This document shows positions 53,500 to 61,842 of a stretch of DNA of 64,000 bases, piece by piece (position 1 is the stretch's first letter; the number at the start of each line of letters is the position of its first letter). The stretch lies in the NCBI RefSeq assembly GCF_013425765.1, contig NZ_JACCJZ010000014.1, positions 36,130 through 100,129 of the forward strand, read 5' to 3'. Source of the DNA: Luteimonas deserti (GTDB lineage: Bacteria; Pseudomonadota; Gammaproteobacteria; Xanthomonadales; Xanthomonadaceae). The translations under genes and the position numbers were made by a program. Under the pieces are notes generated by a model. It ran no database searches and had not been told where the DNA came from. It saw only the letters and a list, made by a program, of their open reading frames with translations.

Positions 53500-53520
53500 T
53501 ACACTATGTTGCAACGCAAC
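53500..53520 (+). promoter_or_regulatory. phaZ promoter with a palindromic operator candidate
   Basis: TACACT at 53500-53505 is a plausible -10 at 35 bases from the phaZ start. Directly after it, GTTGC-AAC-GCAAC (53508-53520) forms a perfect inverted repeat covering the expected transcription start. TTGC/GCAA half-sites of this kind resemble the reported targets of PhaR, the repressor of PHB granule genes, in Ralstonia and Paracoccus. A PhaR gene is not in the window, so this is inference. Confidence 0.45.
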
Positions 53521-53540
53521 ACCACCGGACTCGTTACCCC

Positions 53541-54920
53541 ATGCTGTATTACCAGATGCACGAACTCGGCCGCGCCTGGATGAAGCCGTGGACGCTGCTG
53601 GCCGATGCGACCGCGCGGGCCTTCGGTGCGGACACGACGTGGCTGTCCCAGGTGCCCGGCGCGGACCGGGTCGCGGCGGCCAACGAGCTGCTTTACCGCA
53701 TCGGCAAGGACTACGAGAAACCCGCCTTCGGCATCCACGCGGTCGACAACGACGACACCGAACGGACCTATCCGGTGGTCCAGCTCGACGCCCTGGTCAA
53801 GCCGTTCTGCAAACTGCTGCGCTTCAAGCGCTACACCGACGATCCCGCCCACCTCGAAGTGATTAAGGCGCAGCCGACCGTGTTGGTGGTGGCCCCGTTG
53901 TCGGGCCACCACTCCACCCTGCTGCGCGACACCGTGCGCACCCTGCTGCGCGACCACAAGGTCTACATCACCGACTGGATCGACGCGCGCATGGTGCCGG
54001 CCGAGGCCGGCGCCTTCTCGCTCGACGATTACGTGGCCTACATCGAGGCCTTCATCCGGCACATCGGTGCCGAGGACCTGCACGTGATCAGCGTCTGCCA
54101 GCCTACGGTGCCGGTGCTGGCCGCCGTGTCGCTGATGGCCGGGCGTGGCGAGCCGACGCCGCGCTCGCTGGTGATGATGGGCGGTCCGATCGATACGCGG
54201 GAATCGCCGACCTCGGTCAACAACCTGGCGACCGAGAAGCCGCTGGAGTGGTTCGAACAGACCGTGATCCACCCGGTGCCGGCCAACTACCCGGGCCGCG
54301 GGCGGATGGTCTACCCGGGGTTTCTGCAGCACATGGGCTTCATGGCGATGAACCCCGAACGTCATCTCGAATCGCACTGGGATTTCTACCGGAACCTGCT
54401 CAAGGGCGACGACGAGGACGCGGAATCGCACCGCCGTTTCTACGACGAATACAACGCGGTGCTCGACATGCCGGCCGAGTACTACCTGGACACGATCCGC
54501 GTGGTGTTCCAGCAGCATCTCCTCCCGCGCGGCCGCTGGGACGTGGCTGGCGAGCGGGTCGACCCTTCGCAGATCACAGGCACGGCGCTGCTGACGATCG
54601 AAGGCGAACTCGACGACATTTCCGGCGCCGGGCAGACGCAGGCCGCGCACACCCTGTGCACCGGCGTCGCTGCCGCGCACCGCGCGCACATCACGGTCGA
54701 AGGCGCCGGTCATTACGGCATCTTCAGCGGCCGTCGCTGGCGCAACCAGGTCTATCCGCAGGTGCGCGACTTCATCGCGCGCCATGCGTCCGCGCCCGCC
54801 GCCGGTACGCAGGCGAAACCGCCAGCCGGCGAGGCACCTGGGGTCACGCGCGCGCAGACTGCCCGCAAGACCGCCGGGGCGGCGCCTGCGAAGCGGCGCA
54901 GGACCAACCGCGCCGTCTGA
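53541..54920 (+). CDS. phaZ: Intracellular polyhydroxybutyrate depolymerase
   Basis: A 459-residue alpha/beta-hydrolase that breaks down native PHB granules in the cytoplasm. It opens MLYYQMHELGRAWMKPWTLL, the family start; the catalytic cysteine is Cys186 in ISVCQPTVPVLAA (Cys183 in Ralstonia PhaZa1). Further motifs are KVYITDWIDARMVP, MVYPGFLQHMGFMAMNPERH and the histidine segment EGAGHYGIFSGRRWR. The last 50 or so residues are a basic Ala/Pro/Lys tail (ARKTAGAAPAKRRRTNR) like those that bind granules or nucleic acid. No signal peptide. A hairpin follows the stop by 49 bases. Confidence 0.95.
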   Translation: MLYYQMHELGRAWMKPWTLLADATARAFGADTTWLSQVPGADRVAAANELLYRIGKDYEKPAFGIHAVDNDDTERTYPVVQLDALVKPFCKLLRFKRYTDDPAHLEVIKAQPTVLVVAPLSGHHSTLLRDTVRTLLRDHKVYITDWIDARMVPAEAGAFSLDDYVAYIEAFIRHIGAEDLHVISVCQPTVPVLAAVSLMAGRGEPTPRSLVMMGGPIDTRESPTSVNNLATEKPLEWFEQTVIHPVPANYPGRGRMVYPGFLQHMGFMAMNPERHLESHWDFYRNLLKGDDEDAESHRRFYDEYNAVLDMPAEYYLDTIRVVFQQHLLPRGRWDVAGERVDPSQITGTALLTIEGELDDISGAGQTQAAHTLCTGVAAAHRAHITVEGAGHYGIFSGRRWRNQVYPQVRDFIARHASAPAAGTQAKPPAGEAPGVTRAQTARKTAGAAPAKRRRTNRAV

Positions 54921-54969
54921 GCGGAAGATCCGGCCTTTCCAGGGTCGCGTGAGGCAGCGGCGAACACGA

Positions 54970-54995
54970 GGGCCTGCCGGACAACCGGCAGGCCC
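54970..54995 (+). terminator. Hairpin after phaZ
   Basis: Perfect 11-base stem GGGCCTGCCGG/CCGGCAGGCCC with an ACAA loop, 49 bases after the phaZ stop. No U-tract follows, so it may be an mRNA-stabilising or Rho-assisted end. Confidence 0.5.
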
Positions 54996-55291
54996 GCTGC
55001 GTGTGGACCCGCGGTCGCCACGAGGCGCGCACGGCGGTCGTCGCCGATCCCCGACGTCGCTCGCCGCACCTGCCGTGCATCCGATGGCGCTGTGGAGGCC
55101 GAACATGGCTTTCGGGTCCGAGCCCGGTGCACGGCGCGCGCCGTCCGGATCCGGAAGCACGGCTGCCGTCGTCTCCGGCCTGGCGGCGACGGCGTCCCGC
55201 ATCGCGTCGCGCCGCGAATCGCGCGATGTCTCCGGGATGACGGACCGCGCCGCGCCGGTCACATGCGGATCACCGCGCCTGAAGGCGAAGC

Positions 55292-55325
55292 ACAAAAAAA
55301 ACCCTCCCCCGGAGCCGGGAGAGGG
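55292..55325 (-). terminator. Rho-independent terminator of rhlE
   Basis: On the minus strand, ACCCTCTCCC pairs with GGGGGAGGGT (one G-T wobble), followed by about eight T residues. It lies about 31 bases past the rhlE stop. Confidence 0.85.
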
Positions 55326-55355
55326 TCACGTGTCACTGCAGCCTGGGCGCGGGGG

Positions 55356-56741
55356 TCAGGCGCGCGTCGCGGGGCGCGCGCCCTGCGCACGGCCCGCTCC
55401 CGGACGGTGCTGCTTGGGACCGGCATGCGCGTGAGCGCCGCGATCGGCCGGCTTGCCATGACCCCGGTTGCCCGAAGCCTTGCGCGGCGGACGCTGGCCG
55501 CCCGGGGCCTGGTCGCCCATGCGCGCACCCGGACGACCGCCCGACGGCTGGCGACGCTGGCCCCCGCCGTTCTTCGGGATCGGCGCGTCCAGCCGGACCG
55601 GCTGGCTCGGCGCGAAGCCTTCGACCACGTCCATCGTGATCTCGGCGTTGAGCATGCGCTGGATCTGGCGCAGCAGGCCGCCCTCTTCCGGCGACACCAG
55701 CGACAGCGCCTCGCCCGACGCGCCGTTGCGGCCGGTGCGGCCGATGCGGTGCACGTAGTCCTCGGCCACCATCGGCAGGTCGTGGTTGATCACCAGCGGC
55801 AGGTTCGGGATGTCGAGACCGCGCGCGGCCACGTCGGTGGCGACCAGGATGCGGGCGCGGCCGGACTTGAACATGTCCAGCGCCTTCTGACGCTGCGCCT
55901 GGCTCTTGTTGCCGTGGATCGCGACGGACGGCAGGCCCGACTCGGCCAGCTGCTCGGCAAGGCGGTTGCACCCGTGCTTGGTCTTGCCAAACACCAGCAC
56001 CTGGTCGGTGTGGCGCTTGGACAGCAGTTCGACCAGCAGGTCGCGCTTGCGGTTGTTGTCGACCGGATGCGCACGATGCGCGATGGTCTCGGCGATCGTG
56101 CTGTTGGCCGCCACCTGCACCTGCTTGGGATCGCGCATGAACTCCAGCGCCATCGCCTTGATGCGCGGCTCGAACGTGGCCGAGAACAGCAGCGTCTGAC
56201 GCTGCTTCGGCACGCGGTTCATGATGCGCTTCATCTGCGGCAGGAAGCCCATGTCGAGCATGCGGTCGGCTTCGTCGAGCACCAGGATCTCGACCGCGTC
56301 GAGCTTGGCGTGGCCGCTGTCCATGTGGTCGAGCAGACGGCCCGGGCAGGCGATCAGCACGTCGACGCCGCGGCGCAGGTTGTCGATCTGCGGCTGCATG
56401 CCGGCGCCACCGAAGATCGTGGTGACGTTCATGCGCAGATGGCGACCGTAGGTCTTGAGGTTCTCGGCGACCTGCACCGCGAGTTCGCGGGTCGGCACCA
56501 GGATCAGCGCGCGCGGCTTGCGCGGGCCCTTGGGCGGGGTTTCCTTGGCCAGGCGCTGCAGCAGCGGCAGGCCGAACGCGGCGGTCTTGCCGGTGCCGGT
56601 CTGGGCGCCACCCAGAACGTCGTTGCCGCCGAGGATCAACGGAATCGCCTGCTCCTGGATCGGCGTGGGAGTCGTGTAGTCGGTTTCGGCGAGCGCGCGC
56701 AGCAACGCGGGCGACAGCCCGAGGGTTTCGAACGTGGTCAT
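55356..56741 (-). CDS. rhlE: DEAD-box RNA helicase, RhlE family
   Basis: A 461-residue ATP-dependent RNA helicase. The Q motif TPTPIQEQAIP, Walker A AQTGTGKT, PTRELAVQV, DEADRMLDMGF (DEAD) and SATFEPRI, then VFGKTKHGCNRLAEQL, ATDVAARGLDIPNLP and HRIGRTGRNG are all intact. The last 80 or so residues are a basic, disordered Gly/Arg/Pro tail (GGGQRRQPSGGRPGARM), typical of RNA-binding extensions. The ATG at 56741 has AGGAG 7 bases upstream. It is transcribed from a long 425-base divergent gap; the leader holds a small hairpin. It probably helps ribosome assembly or RNA turnover. Confidence 0.95.
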   Translation of the reverse strand: MTTFETLGLSPALLRALAETDYTTPTPIQEQAIPLILGGNDVLGGAQTGTGKTAAFGLPLLQRLAKETPPKGPRKPRALILVPTRELAVQVAENLKTYGRHLRMNVTTIFGGAGMQPQIDNLRRGVDVLIACPGRLLDHMDSGHAKLDAVEILVLDEADRMLDMGFLPQMKRIMNRVPKQRQTLLFSATFEPRIKAMALEFMRDPKQVQVAANSTIAETIAHRAHPVDNNRKRDLLVELLSKRHTDQVLVFGKTKHGCNRLAEQLAESGLPSVAIHGNKSQAQRQKALDMFKSGRARILVATDVAARGLDIPNLPLVINHDLPMVAEDYVHRIGRTGRNGASGEALSLVSPEEGGLLRQIQRMLNAEITMDVVEGFAPSQPVRLDAPIPKNGGGQRRQPSGGRPGARMGDQAPGGQRPPRKASGNRGHGKPADRGAHAHAGPKQHRPGAGRAQGARPATRA

Positions 56742-57165
56742 TTGATGCTCCTGTAAGCCAGCGCCTGCCCCGGCGGTCCGCATTCCGCGGACGACAGCCG
56801 ACAGGCCGTGCGATGGCGATGGACCCGGAGCTATCCTGCGAACCGCGCTGCGAGTACCGATGTGACGGTGACGGGAAACGACCCGGACCGTGTCTGCGCG
56901 ACGATAGACGTGCGGGGGTAAGAACCGGTGCGACGCGGCGCGTCGGCGGCATACCAGGATCGTGACCTCGGTCCGGAAGGACGTTCGGTGGGCGACCGCG
57001 AGCAGAACCCGCGCAGTCTACGCCAATGCGCCGGTGCGTGCAGGGCCGTGATGCATCCGCTTCACTGCCGCTCAGCTGCGTGCAATGCAGCGTCGCCTCG
57101 CCGGCGCTGGGCGGGCCGCCCAGCCTGTGGCACGCTCGCGCCATTCAGCAGAAGGGGGATTTCGC
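56742..57165 (+). other. Divergent intergenic region rhlE / DoxX-like gene
   Basis: The 424 bases contain the promoters of both flanking genes. A small inverted repeat, GTCCGC-ATTCC-GCGGAC at 56776-56792, lies in the expected rhlE leader 35-50 bases before its start. I see no gene or RNA of known family. The length would allow a structured 5' leader, common for cold-regulated helicases. Confidence 0.45.
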
Positions 57166-57528
57166 ATGGCTTCCGGGTCCGGCGCGCACGGCGCCGCCAT
57201 CACCGCCGCCCGCTGGGCACTGGCCAGCCTGTTCGTCGTGCTCGGCGCCTGGCGCATCTGGGCCGCGCTCAACGGCGTTGCGCTGTCGAACGTGGCGCTG
57301 CTGCTGAGCGTCTGCGAGTTGCTGCTCGGCGTGCTGATCCTCGCCGGCTGGCACCTGCGCTGGACGGCGCTGGCGGCCGTCGCCCTGCTCGTGGCCGATG
57401 CGGTGATGTCGCACCCGTTCTGGGCGGTCCGCGCGGGCGCGCGCGACGTCCAGCTGCTGCACTTCATGAAGAACATCGCGATCGCCGGCGGTTTTCTGCT
57501 GCTCTCCGCCATCGCACCCCGGCGCTGA
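57166..57528 (+). CDS. DoxX-like small membrane protein
   Basis: A 120-residue protein with four hydrophobic helices (ALASLFVVLGAWRIWAAL, VALLLSVCELLLGVLILAGW, WTALAAVALLVADAVMSH, NIAIAGGFLLLSAIA), matching the size and pattern of the DoxX/SURF4 family: a VLGAWRIWAAL first helix, PFW in the middle loop and LHFMKNIAIAGGFLLL at the end. The ATG at 57166 has GGGGGAT as ribosome-binding site. It is four bases upstream of the cation/proton antiporter gene, so the two are likely co-expressed. Function unknown. Confidence 0.8.
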   Translation: MASGSGAHGAAITAARWALASLFVVLGAWRIWAALNGVALSNVALLLSVCELLLGVLILAGWHLRWTALAAVALLVADAVMSHPFWAVRAGARDVQLLHFMKNIAIAGGFLLLSAIAPRR

Positions 57529-57532
57529 CGCC

Positions 57533-59380
57533 ATGAGCGACGCCGCGCACGAGACCACCCATCAGCTGATCCAGGTCGTCGCGCTGCTCGGCGCGGCGGT
57601 GGTCGCAGTGCCCCTGTTCCGCAAGCTCCGCCTGGGCTCGGTGCTCGGCTATCTGGCCGCGGGGCTCGCGATCGGGCCGTTCGGTCTCGGCCTGTTCTCG
57701 GATCCGCAGTCGATCCTGCATGTCGCCGAACTCGGCGTGGTGCTGTTCCTGTTCCTGATCGGGCTGGAAATGCGCCCGTCGCACCTGTGGAGCCTGCGGC
57801 GCCAGATCTTCGGTCTCGGCGCGTTGCAGATCGTGCTGGCGATCGCAGCGCTGACCCTGGTTCTGCGCGCGTTCGGCTTCACCGGCGCGGTGGCGTTCGT
57901 CGGCGCGTCCGGCTTCGTGATGACCTCGACCGCCGTGGTCATGCAGCTGCTGTCGGAGCGTGGCGACATCGCACTGCCGCACGGGCAGAAGATCGTGTCG
58001 ATACTGCTGTTCGAGGACCTGCTCATCGTGCCGCTGCTGGCGCTGATCGCATTCATGGCCCCGGCGCAGGCGACGGCCGTGGACGCGGCGTCGCGCTGGG
58101 CTTCGGTCGGGATCGGCATCGGCTCGCTGGTGGCCCTGATCGTCGCCGGCATCTACCTGCTCAACCCCATGTTCCGCATCCTCGCCGCAGCCAAGGCGCG
58201 GGAGGTGATGACCGCGGCGGCGCTGCTGGTGGTGCTGGGCGCGGCGCTGCTGATGCAGCTCGGCGGGCTGTCGATGGCGATGGGCGCGTTCATCGCCGGT
58301 GTGCTGCTCTCGGAATCCTCGTTCCGGCACCAGATCGAAGCCGACATCGAGCCGTTCCGCGGCATCCTGCTCGGGCTGTTCTTCCTCGGCGTCGGCATGG
58401 CGCTGGACCTGGCCGTGGTGGCGAGCAACTGGCCGCTGATCGTGGCCGGCGTGCTGGCGCTGATGGCGACCAAGGCCGCCTGCATCTACGTGGTCGCGCG
58501 CCTCACCCGCAGTGCCCACCGCGAAGCGCTCGAACGCGCGGTGCTGATGGCCCAGGGCGGCGAGTTCGCGTTCGTGCTGTTCGCGGCCGCGGCCGGAAGC
58601 GGCCTGGTCGACGCGACGGTCAACGCCAATTTCACCGCCATCGTCGTGCTGTCGATGGCGGTGACGCCGTTGTTCGTACTCGCCAGCGGCCCGCTCACCG
58701 CGCGCCGCGGGACGGCCACGCTCGACGGCGTCGATGCGGTGGCGGACCAGAGCGGCAGCGTGCTGATCATCGGCTTCGGCCGGTTCGGCCAGGTCATGAG
58801 CCAGTCGCTGCTGGCGCGGGACGTGGATGTGACCATCATCGATACCGACATCGAGATGATCCAGAGCGCGGGTGAGTTCGGCTTCAAGGTCTATTACGGC
58901 GACGGCACCCGGCTCGACGTCCTGCACGCTTCGGGCGCACACCGCGCACGCGCGATCGCCGTCTGCGTCGACGACCGCGATGCGGCGGACCGGATCGTCG
59001 AGCTGGCGGCCGACGCGTTTCCCCAGGCCCGACTGCTCGTGCGCGCCTACGATCGCGAGCATGCCCTGAAGCTCGTCAACGCCGGTGTCGATGTGCAGGT
59101 GCGCGAGACCTTCGAATCGGCCGTGCTGTTCGGCGCCGCGGCGCTGCGCGCCCTGGACGTTCCGGCCGACGAGGCCGATGCGATCGCCGCCCAGGTGCGC
59201 CGCCTGGATGCCGAACGCTTCGAGCTCGAACTCGCCAGCAACGACACCCGCGCGGGCATTCCGCTGCTGCTCAACAACACCGCGGCGCCCGCCCCCAGAC
59301 CGGCTCCGCTGACGCGTCCACGACGCGAGGGGCGGCGGCTCAACGACGCGGCGCAGGCTGGCGACGGCCCGCCGGCCTGA
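57533..59380 (+). CDS. CPA2 family cation/proton antiporter with RCK domain (KefB/C-like)
   Basis: A 615-residue transporter. About 12 helices (residues 10-385) carry LGSVLGYLAAGLAIGPFGL, the family EDLLIVPLLALIAF segment and LGLFFLGVGMALDL. A cytosolic RCK (TrkA-N) domain from about 405 has the nucleotide motif IGFGRFGQVMSQSL and then IIDTDIEMIQSAGEFGFKVY. A proline/arginine-rich tail ends it. This is the layout of KefB/KefC potassium efflux systems gated by glutathione adducts; which ion is moved here is not certain. It follows the DoxX-like gene by four bases. Confidence 0.92.
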   Translation: MSDAAHETTHQLIQVVALLGAAVVAVPLFRKLRLGSVLGYLAAGLAIGPFGLGLFSDPQSILHVAELGVVLFLFLIGLEMRPSHLWSLRRQIFGLGALQIVLAIAALTLVLRAFGFTGAVAFVGASGFVMTSTAVVMQLLSERGDIALPHGQKIVSILLFEDLLIVPLLALIAFMAPAQATAVDAASRWASVGIGIGSLVALIVAGIYLLNPMFRILAAAKAREVMTAAALLVVLGAALLMQLGGLSMAMGAFIAGVLLSESSFRHQIEADIEPFRGILLGLFFLGVGMALDLAVVASNWPLIVAGVLALMATKAACIYVVARLTRSAHREALERAVLMAQGGEFAFVLFAAAAGSGLVDATVNANFTAIVVLSMAVTPLFVLASGPLTARRGTATLDGVDAVADQSGSVLIIGFGRFGQVMSQSLLARDVDVTIIDTDIEMIQSAGEFGFKVYYGDGTRLDVLHASGAHRARAIAVCVDDRDAADRIVELAADAFPQARLLVRAYDREHALKLVNAGVDVQVRETFESAVLFGAAALRALDVPADEADAIAAQVRRLDAERFELELASNDTRAGIPLLLNNTAAPAPRPAPLTRPRREGRRLNDAAQAGDGPPA

Positions 59381-59517
59381 GCCCGCGGCCGGGCCGGCGG
59401 TCGGCTGCGGCCAGCCCCGGGGCCGTGACCTTCGACACCCTCAGCGTGTCCGGGCGCAGGCGTAGAGTGCGGCCACCCCGGGCGTCGCCCGGTGGTCCTA
59501 CCCTTCCGGAGATTCCC

Positions 59518-61620
59518 GTGATTGCCACCGCTCCCAAGCGCCTGCTGCTGACCTGTTCGGTCGTGCTGGCGCTGTCCGCCTGCTCGGGCGGCCAGGACAC
59601 CGCACCGGCCGCCGATGCCGCGCCGGCCCGCGCACCCGCCACGCTCACCCTCGACGAGAGCACCCTGCCGGGCGTGAACCGGTTCGAAGTCGGCGATCTC
59701 GACACCAGCAAGAACGCCTGCACCGATTTCAACGGCTACGCCAACGGCAAGTGGCTGGCGGCCAATGCCATCCCTGGCGACCGTTCGTCGTGGGGCGCGT
59801 TCGAAATGCTCGACGAGCGCTCGACCGCGATCCAGCGCCAGCTCGCCGAGCAGTCCGCGGCGGACACCGGGGCGACCGGCGTGGAGAAGATCGTCGGCGA
59901 CTTCTGGGCCACCGGCATGGACGAGGCGAAGATCAACGCCCAGGGCGTGGAACCGCTGAGGGACCGCCTGTCCGCGATCGACGCGCTGGCTGACGGGCCG
60001 GCGGTGGCCGAGTACCTGCGCCAGGCCTATGCGCGTGGTGAAGGGCCGTTGTTCGGCTTCGGCCCGGAAGCCGATTTCGACGCGCCCACGATGAATATCG
60101 CCTACGCGATGCAGGGCGGCCTGGGCCTGCCCGACACCACCTATTACACCGATGCCGACAAGGCCGAGGTGCGCGACCAGTACGTCGCCCACATCGCCCG
60201 GGTGCTCGAACTCTCAGGCGTGCCGGCCGCCGACGCGGCGACGCAGGCCGGCGCGGTCCTGGCGTTCGAGACGCGTCTGGCCTCGAAGTCCAAGTCGAGC
60301 GTCGAGATGTCGCGCGACGTGAAGCTGTTCTACAACCCGGTCACCCCCGCGCAGGCCGATGCGCTGTCGCCGAATTTCCCTTGGACGCGCTTCTTCGAGT
60401 CGCAGGGCATCGCAGTGCCCGAGAAGTTCTCGCTGGCGATCCCCGAATTCCACCGGGAAGTCAGCGCGATGCTCGGCGACACGCCGGTGGCGGACTGGCG
60501 GAGCTACGTGCGCTTCCATCTCGTGGACGACGCCTCGCCCTATCTCGGCGAGGCCTTCGTGCAGGAGAACTTCGAGTTCTACGGCAAGACGCTCCGCGGC
60601 CAGAAGGAACTGCGCGAGCGCGGCAAGCGGGTGCTCGGCGCGCTCAACGAGCACGCCGGCGAGACCCTGGGCCAGCTCTATGTGCAGGTGGCGTTCCCGG
60701 CCGAATCCAAGGCGCGGATGGAAGCGCTGGTGGCGAACCTGTCGGAGGCGCTCAAGCTGCGCATCGAGAACCTCGCCTGGATGAGCGACGAGACCAAGGC
60801 GCGCGCGATGGAGAAGTGGGCTTCGTTCACGCCCAAGATCGGATATCCCGACAAATGGCGCGACTGGAGCGGCCTGCAGACCTCGCGCGACAGCTACATC
60901 GGCAACGTGCTCGCGGCGAACGCGTTCAATCACAGGTGGATGCTGTCGAAGATCGGCAAGCCGGTCGACAGGACCGAGTGGGGCATGACGCCGCAGACGG
61001 TCAACGCGTACTACAACCCGCTGCAGAACGAGATCGTGTTCCCGGCCGCGATCCTGCAGCCGCCGTTCTTCGATCCGGCGGCATCGGACGAGATGAACTA
61101 CGGCGGCATCGGCGCGGTGATCGGCCACGAAATGACTCACGGCTACGACGACCAGGGCAGCCGCTTCGGGCCGACCGGCAAGTTCGAGAACTGGTGGACC
61201 GCGGCGGATGCGACCGGCTTCACCAGCCGCACCGATCTGTTGACCTCGCAGTTCGATGCCTACGAGGCGGCGCCGGGCAAGCATGTCGACGGCACGCTGA
61301 CCCTGGGCGAGAACATCGCCGACCTCGGTGGCCTGGCGACCGCCTACGACGCGATGAAGAAGGCGGCCGGCGACACGCCCGACCCGATGACCGACGGGCT
61401 CACGCGCGACCAGCGCTTCTTCCTCAACTGGGCCACGGTGTGGCGGCGCAACTTCACTCCGAAGGAGCTCGACGTGCGCCTGAAGACCGACTCGCATGCG
61501 CCGGCCAACTTCCGCGCGATCGGCGCGCCGTCCAACCTGCCGGCCTTCGCCGCGGCGTTCTCGTGCAAGGCGGGCGATCCGATGGTCCGCGACGGCGACC
61601 GTCAGGTCGTGATCTGGTGA
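59518..61620 (+). CDS. M13 family zinc metallopeptidase (PepO/neprilysin-type), lipoprotein
   Basis: A 700-residue exported peptidase. The signal peptide ends in a lipobox (VLALSAC-SGG), so it is anchored to a membrane. The peptidase body shows NACTDFNGYANGKWLAANAI at its N-terminus, NAYYNPLQNEIVFPAAIL (substrate-binding NAYY), the zinc motif HEMTH (His537, Glu538, His541) and the third ligand Glu598 in GENIADLGG. SNLPAFAAAFSCKAGDPMV closes it. It should cut small peptides in the periplasm. The GTG at 59518 has GGAGA 6 bases before it. It is followed by a terminator and a second M13 gene. Confidence 0.94.
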   Translation: MIATAPKRLLLTCSVVLALSACSGGQDTAPAADAAPARAPATLTLDESTLPGVNRFEVGDLDTSKNACTDFNGYANGKWLAANAIPGDRSSWGAFEMLDERSTAIQRQLAEQSAADTGATGVEKIVGDFWATGMDEAKINAQGVEPLRDRLSAIDALADGPAVAEYLRQAYARGEGPLFGFGPEADFDAPTMNIAYAMQGGLGLPDTTYYTDADKAEVRDQYVAHIARVLELSGVPAADAATQAGAVLAFETRLASKSKSSVEMSRDVKLFYNPVTPAQADALSPNFPWTRFFESQGIAVPEKFSLAIPEFHREVSAMLGDTPVADWRSYVRFHLVDDASPYLGEAFVQENFEFYGKTLRGQKELRERGKRVLGALNEHAGETLGQLYVQVAFPAESKARMEALVANLSEALKLRIENLAWMSDETKARAMEKWASFTPKIGYPDKWRDWSGLQTSRDSYIGNVLAANAFNHRWMLSKIGKPVDRTEWGMTPQTVNAYYNPLQNEIVFPAAILQPPFFDPAASDEMNYGGIGAVIGHEMTHGYDDQGSRFGPTGKFENWWTAADATGFTSRTDLLTSQFDAYEAAPGKHVDGTLTLGENIADLGGLATAYDAMKKAAGDTPDPMTDGLTRDQRFFLNWATVWRRNFTPKELDVRLKTDSHAPANFRAIGAPSNLPAFAAAFSCKAGDPMVRDGDRQVVIW

Positions 61621-61640
61621 CCGGGAAGACGTGACGACGG

Positions 61641-61670
61641 AAAGCCCGGCAGCGATGCCGGGCTTTTTTT
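61641..61670 (+). terminator. Rho-independent terminator of the first M13 gene
   Basis: Stem AAAGCCCGGCA/TGCCGGGCTTT with a GCGA loop, then about eight T residues, starting 20 bases after the stop at 61620. Confidence 0.92.
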
Positions 61671-61808
61671 TGCCGACGGGCGCCATGCCGGCGGATGCCG
61701 GCAACGACCGGCCCGGGGACTCGCCCGCGTCCGCGGAGCGGCTCCGTTGCCGGGGTGCGGACGGCGCGCGTGGCCGCCTGGCGCACGGTCCCGGGGTGCT
61801 GCGCTTGC

Positions 61809-61814
61809 TAGACT
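61809..61814 (+). promoter_or_regulatory. Candidate -10 element of the second M13 gene
   Basis: TAGACT in TTGCTAGACTTG, 28 bases before the ATG at 61843 and downstream of the preceding terminator, so the gene must have its own promoter here. No clear -35. Confidence 0.4.
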
Positions 61815-61842
61815 TGCGCGCCTCACGCCCACGGATTCCGCA

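Larger units (their letters stand above)
54921..55355 (+). other. Spacer between phaZ and rhlE, convergent ends
   Basis: The 435 bases hold the phaZ hairpin at 54970-54995 and the rhlE terminator at 55292-55325. Between them I see no convincing gene on either strand. Confidence 0.5.
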
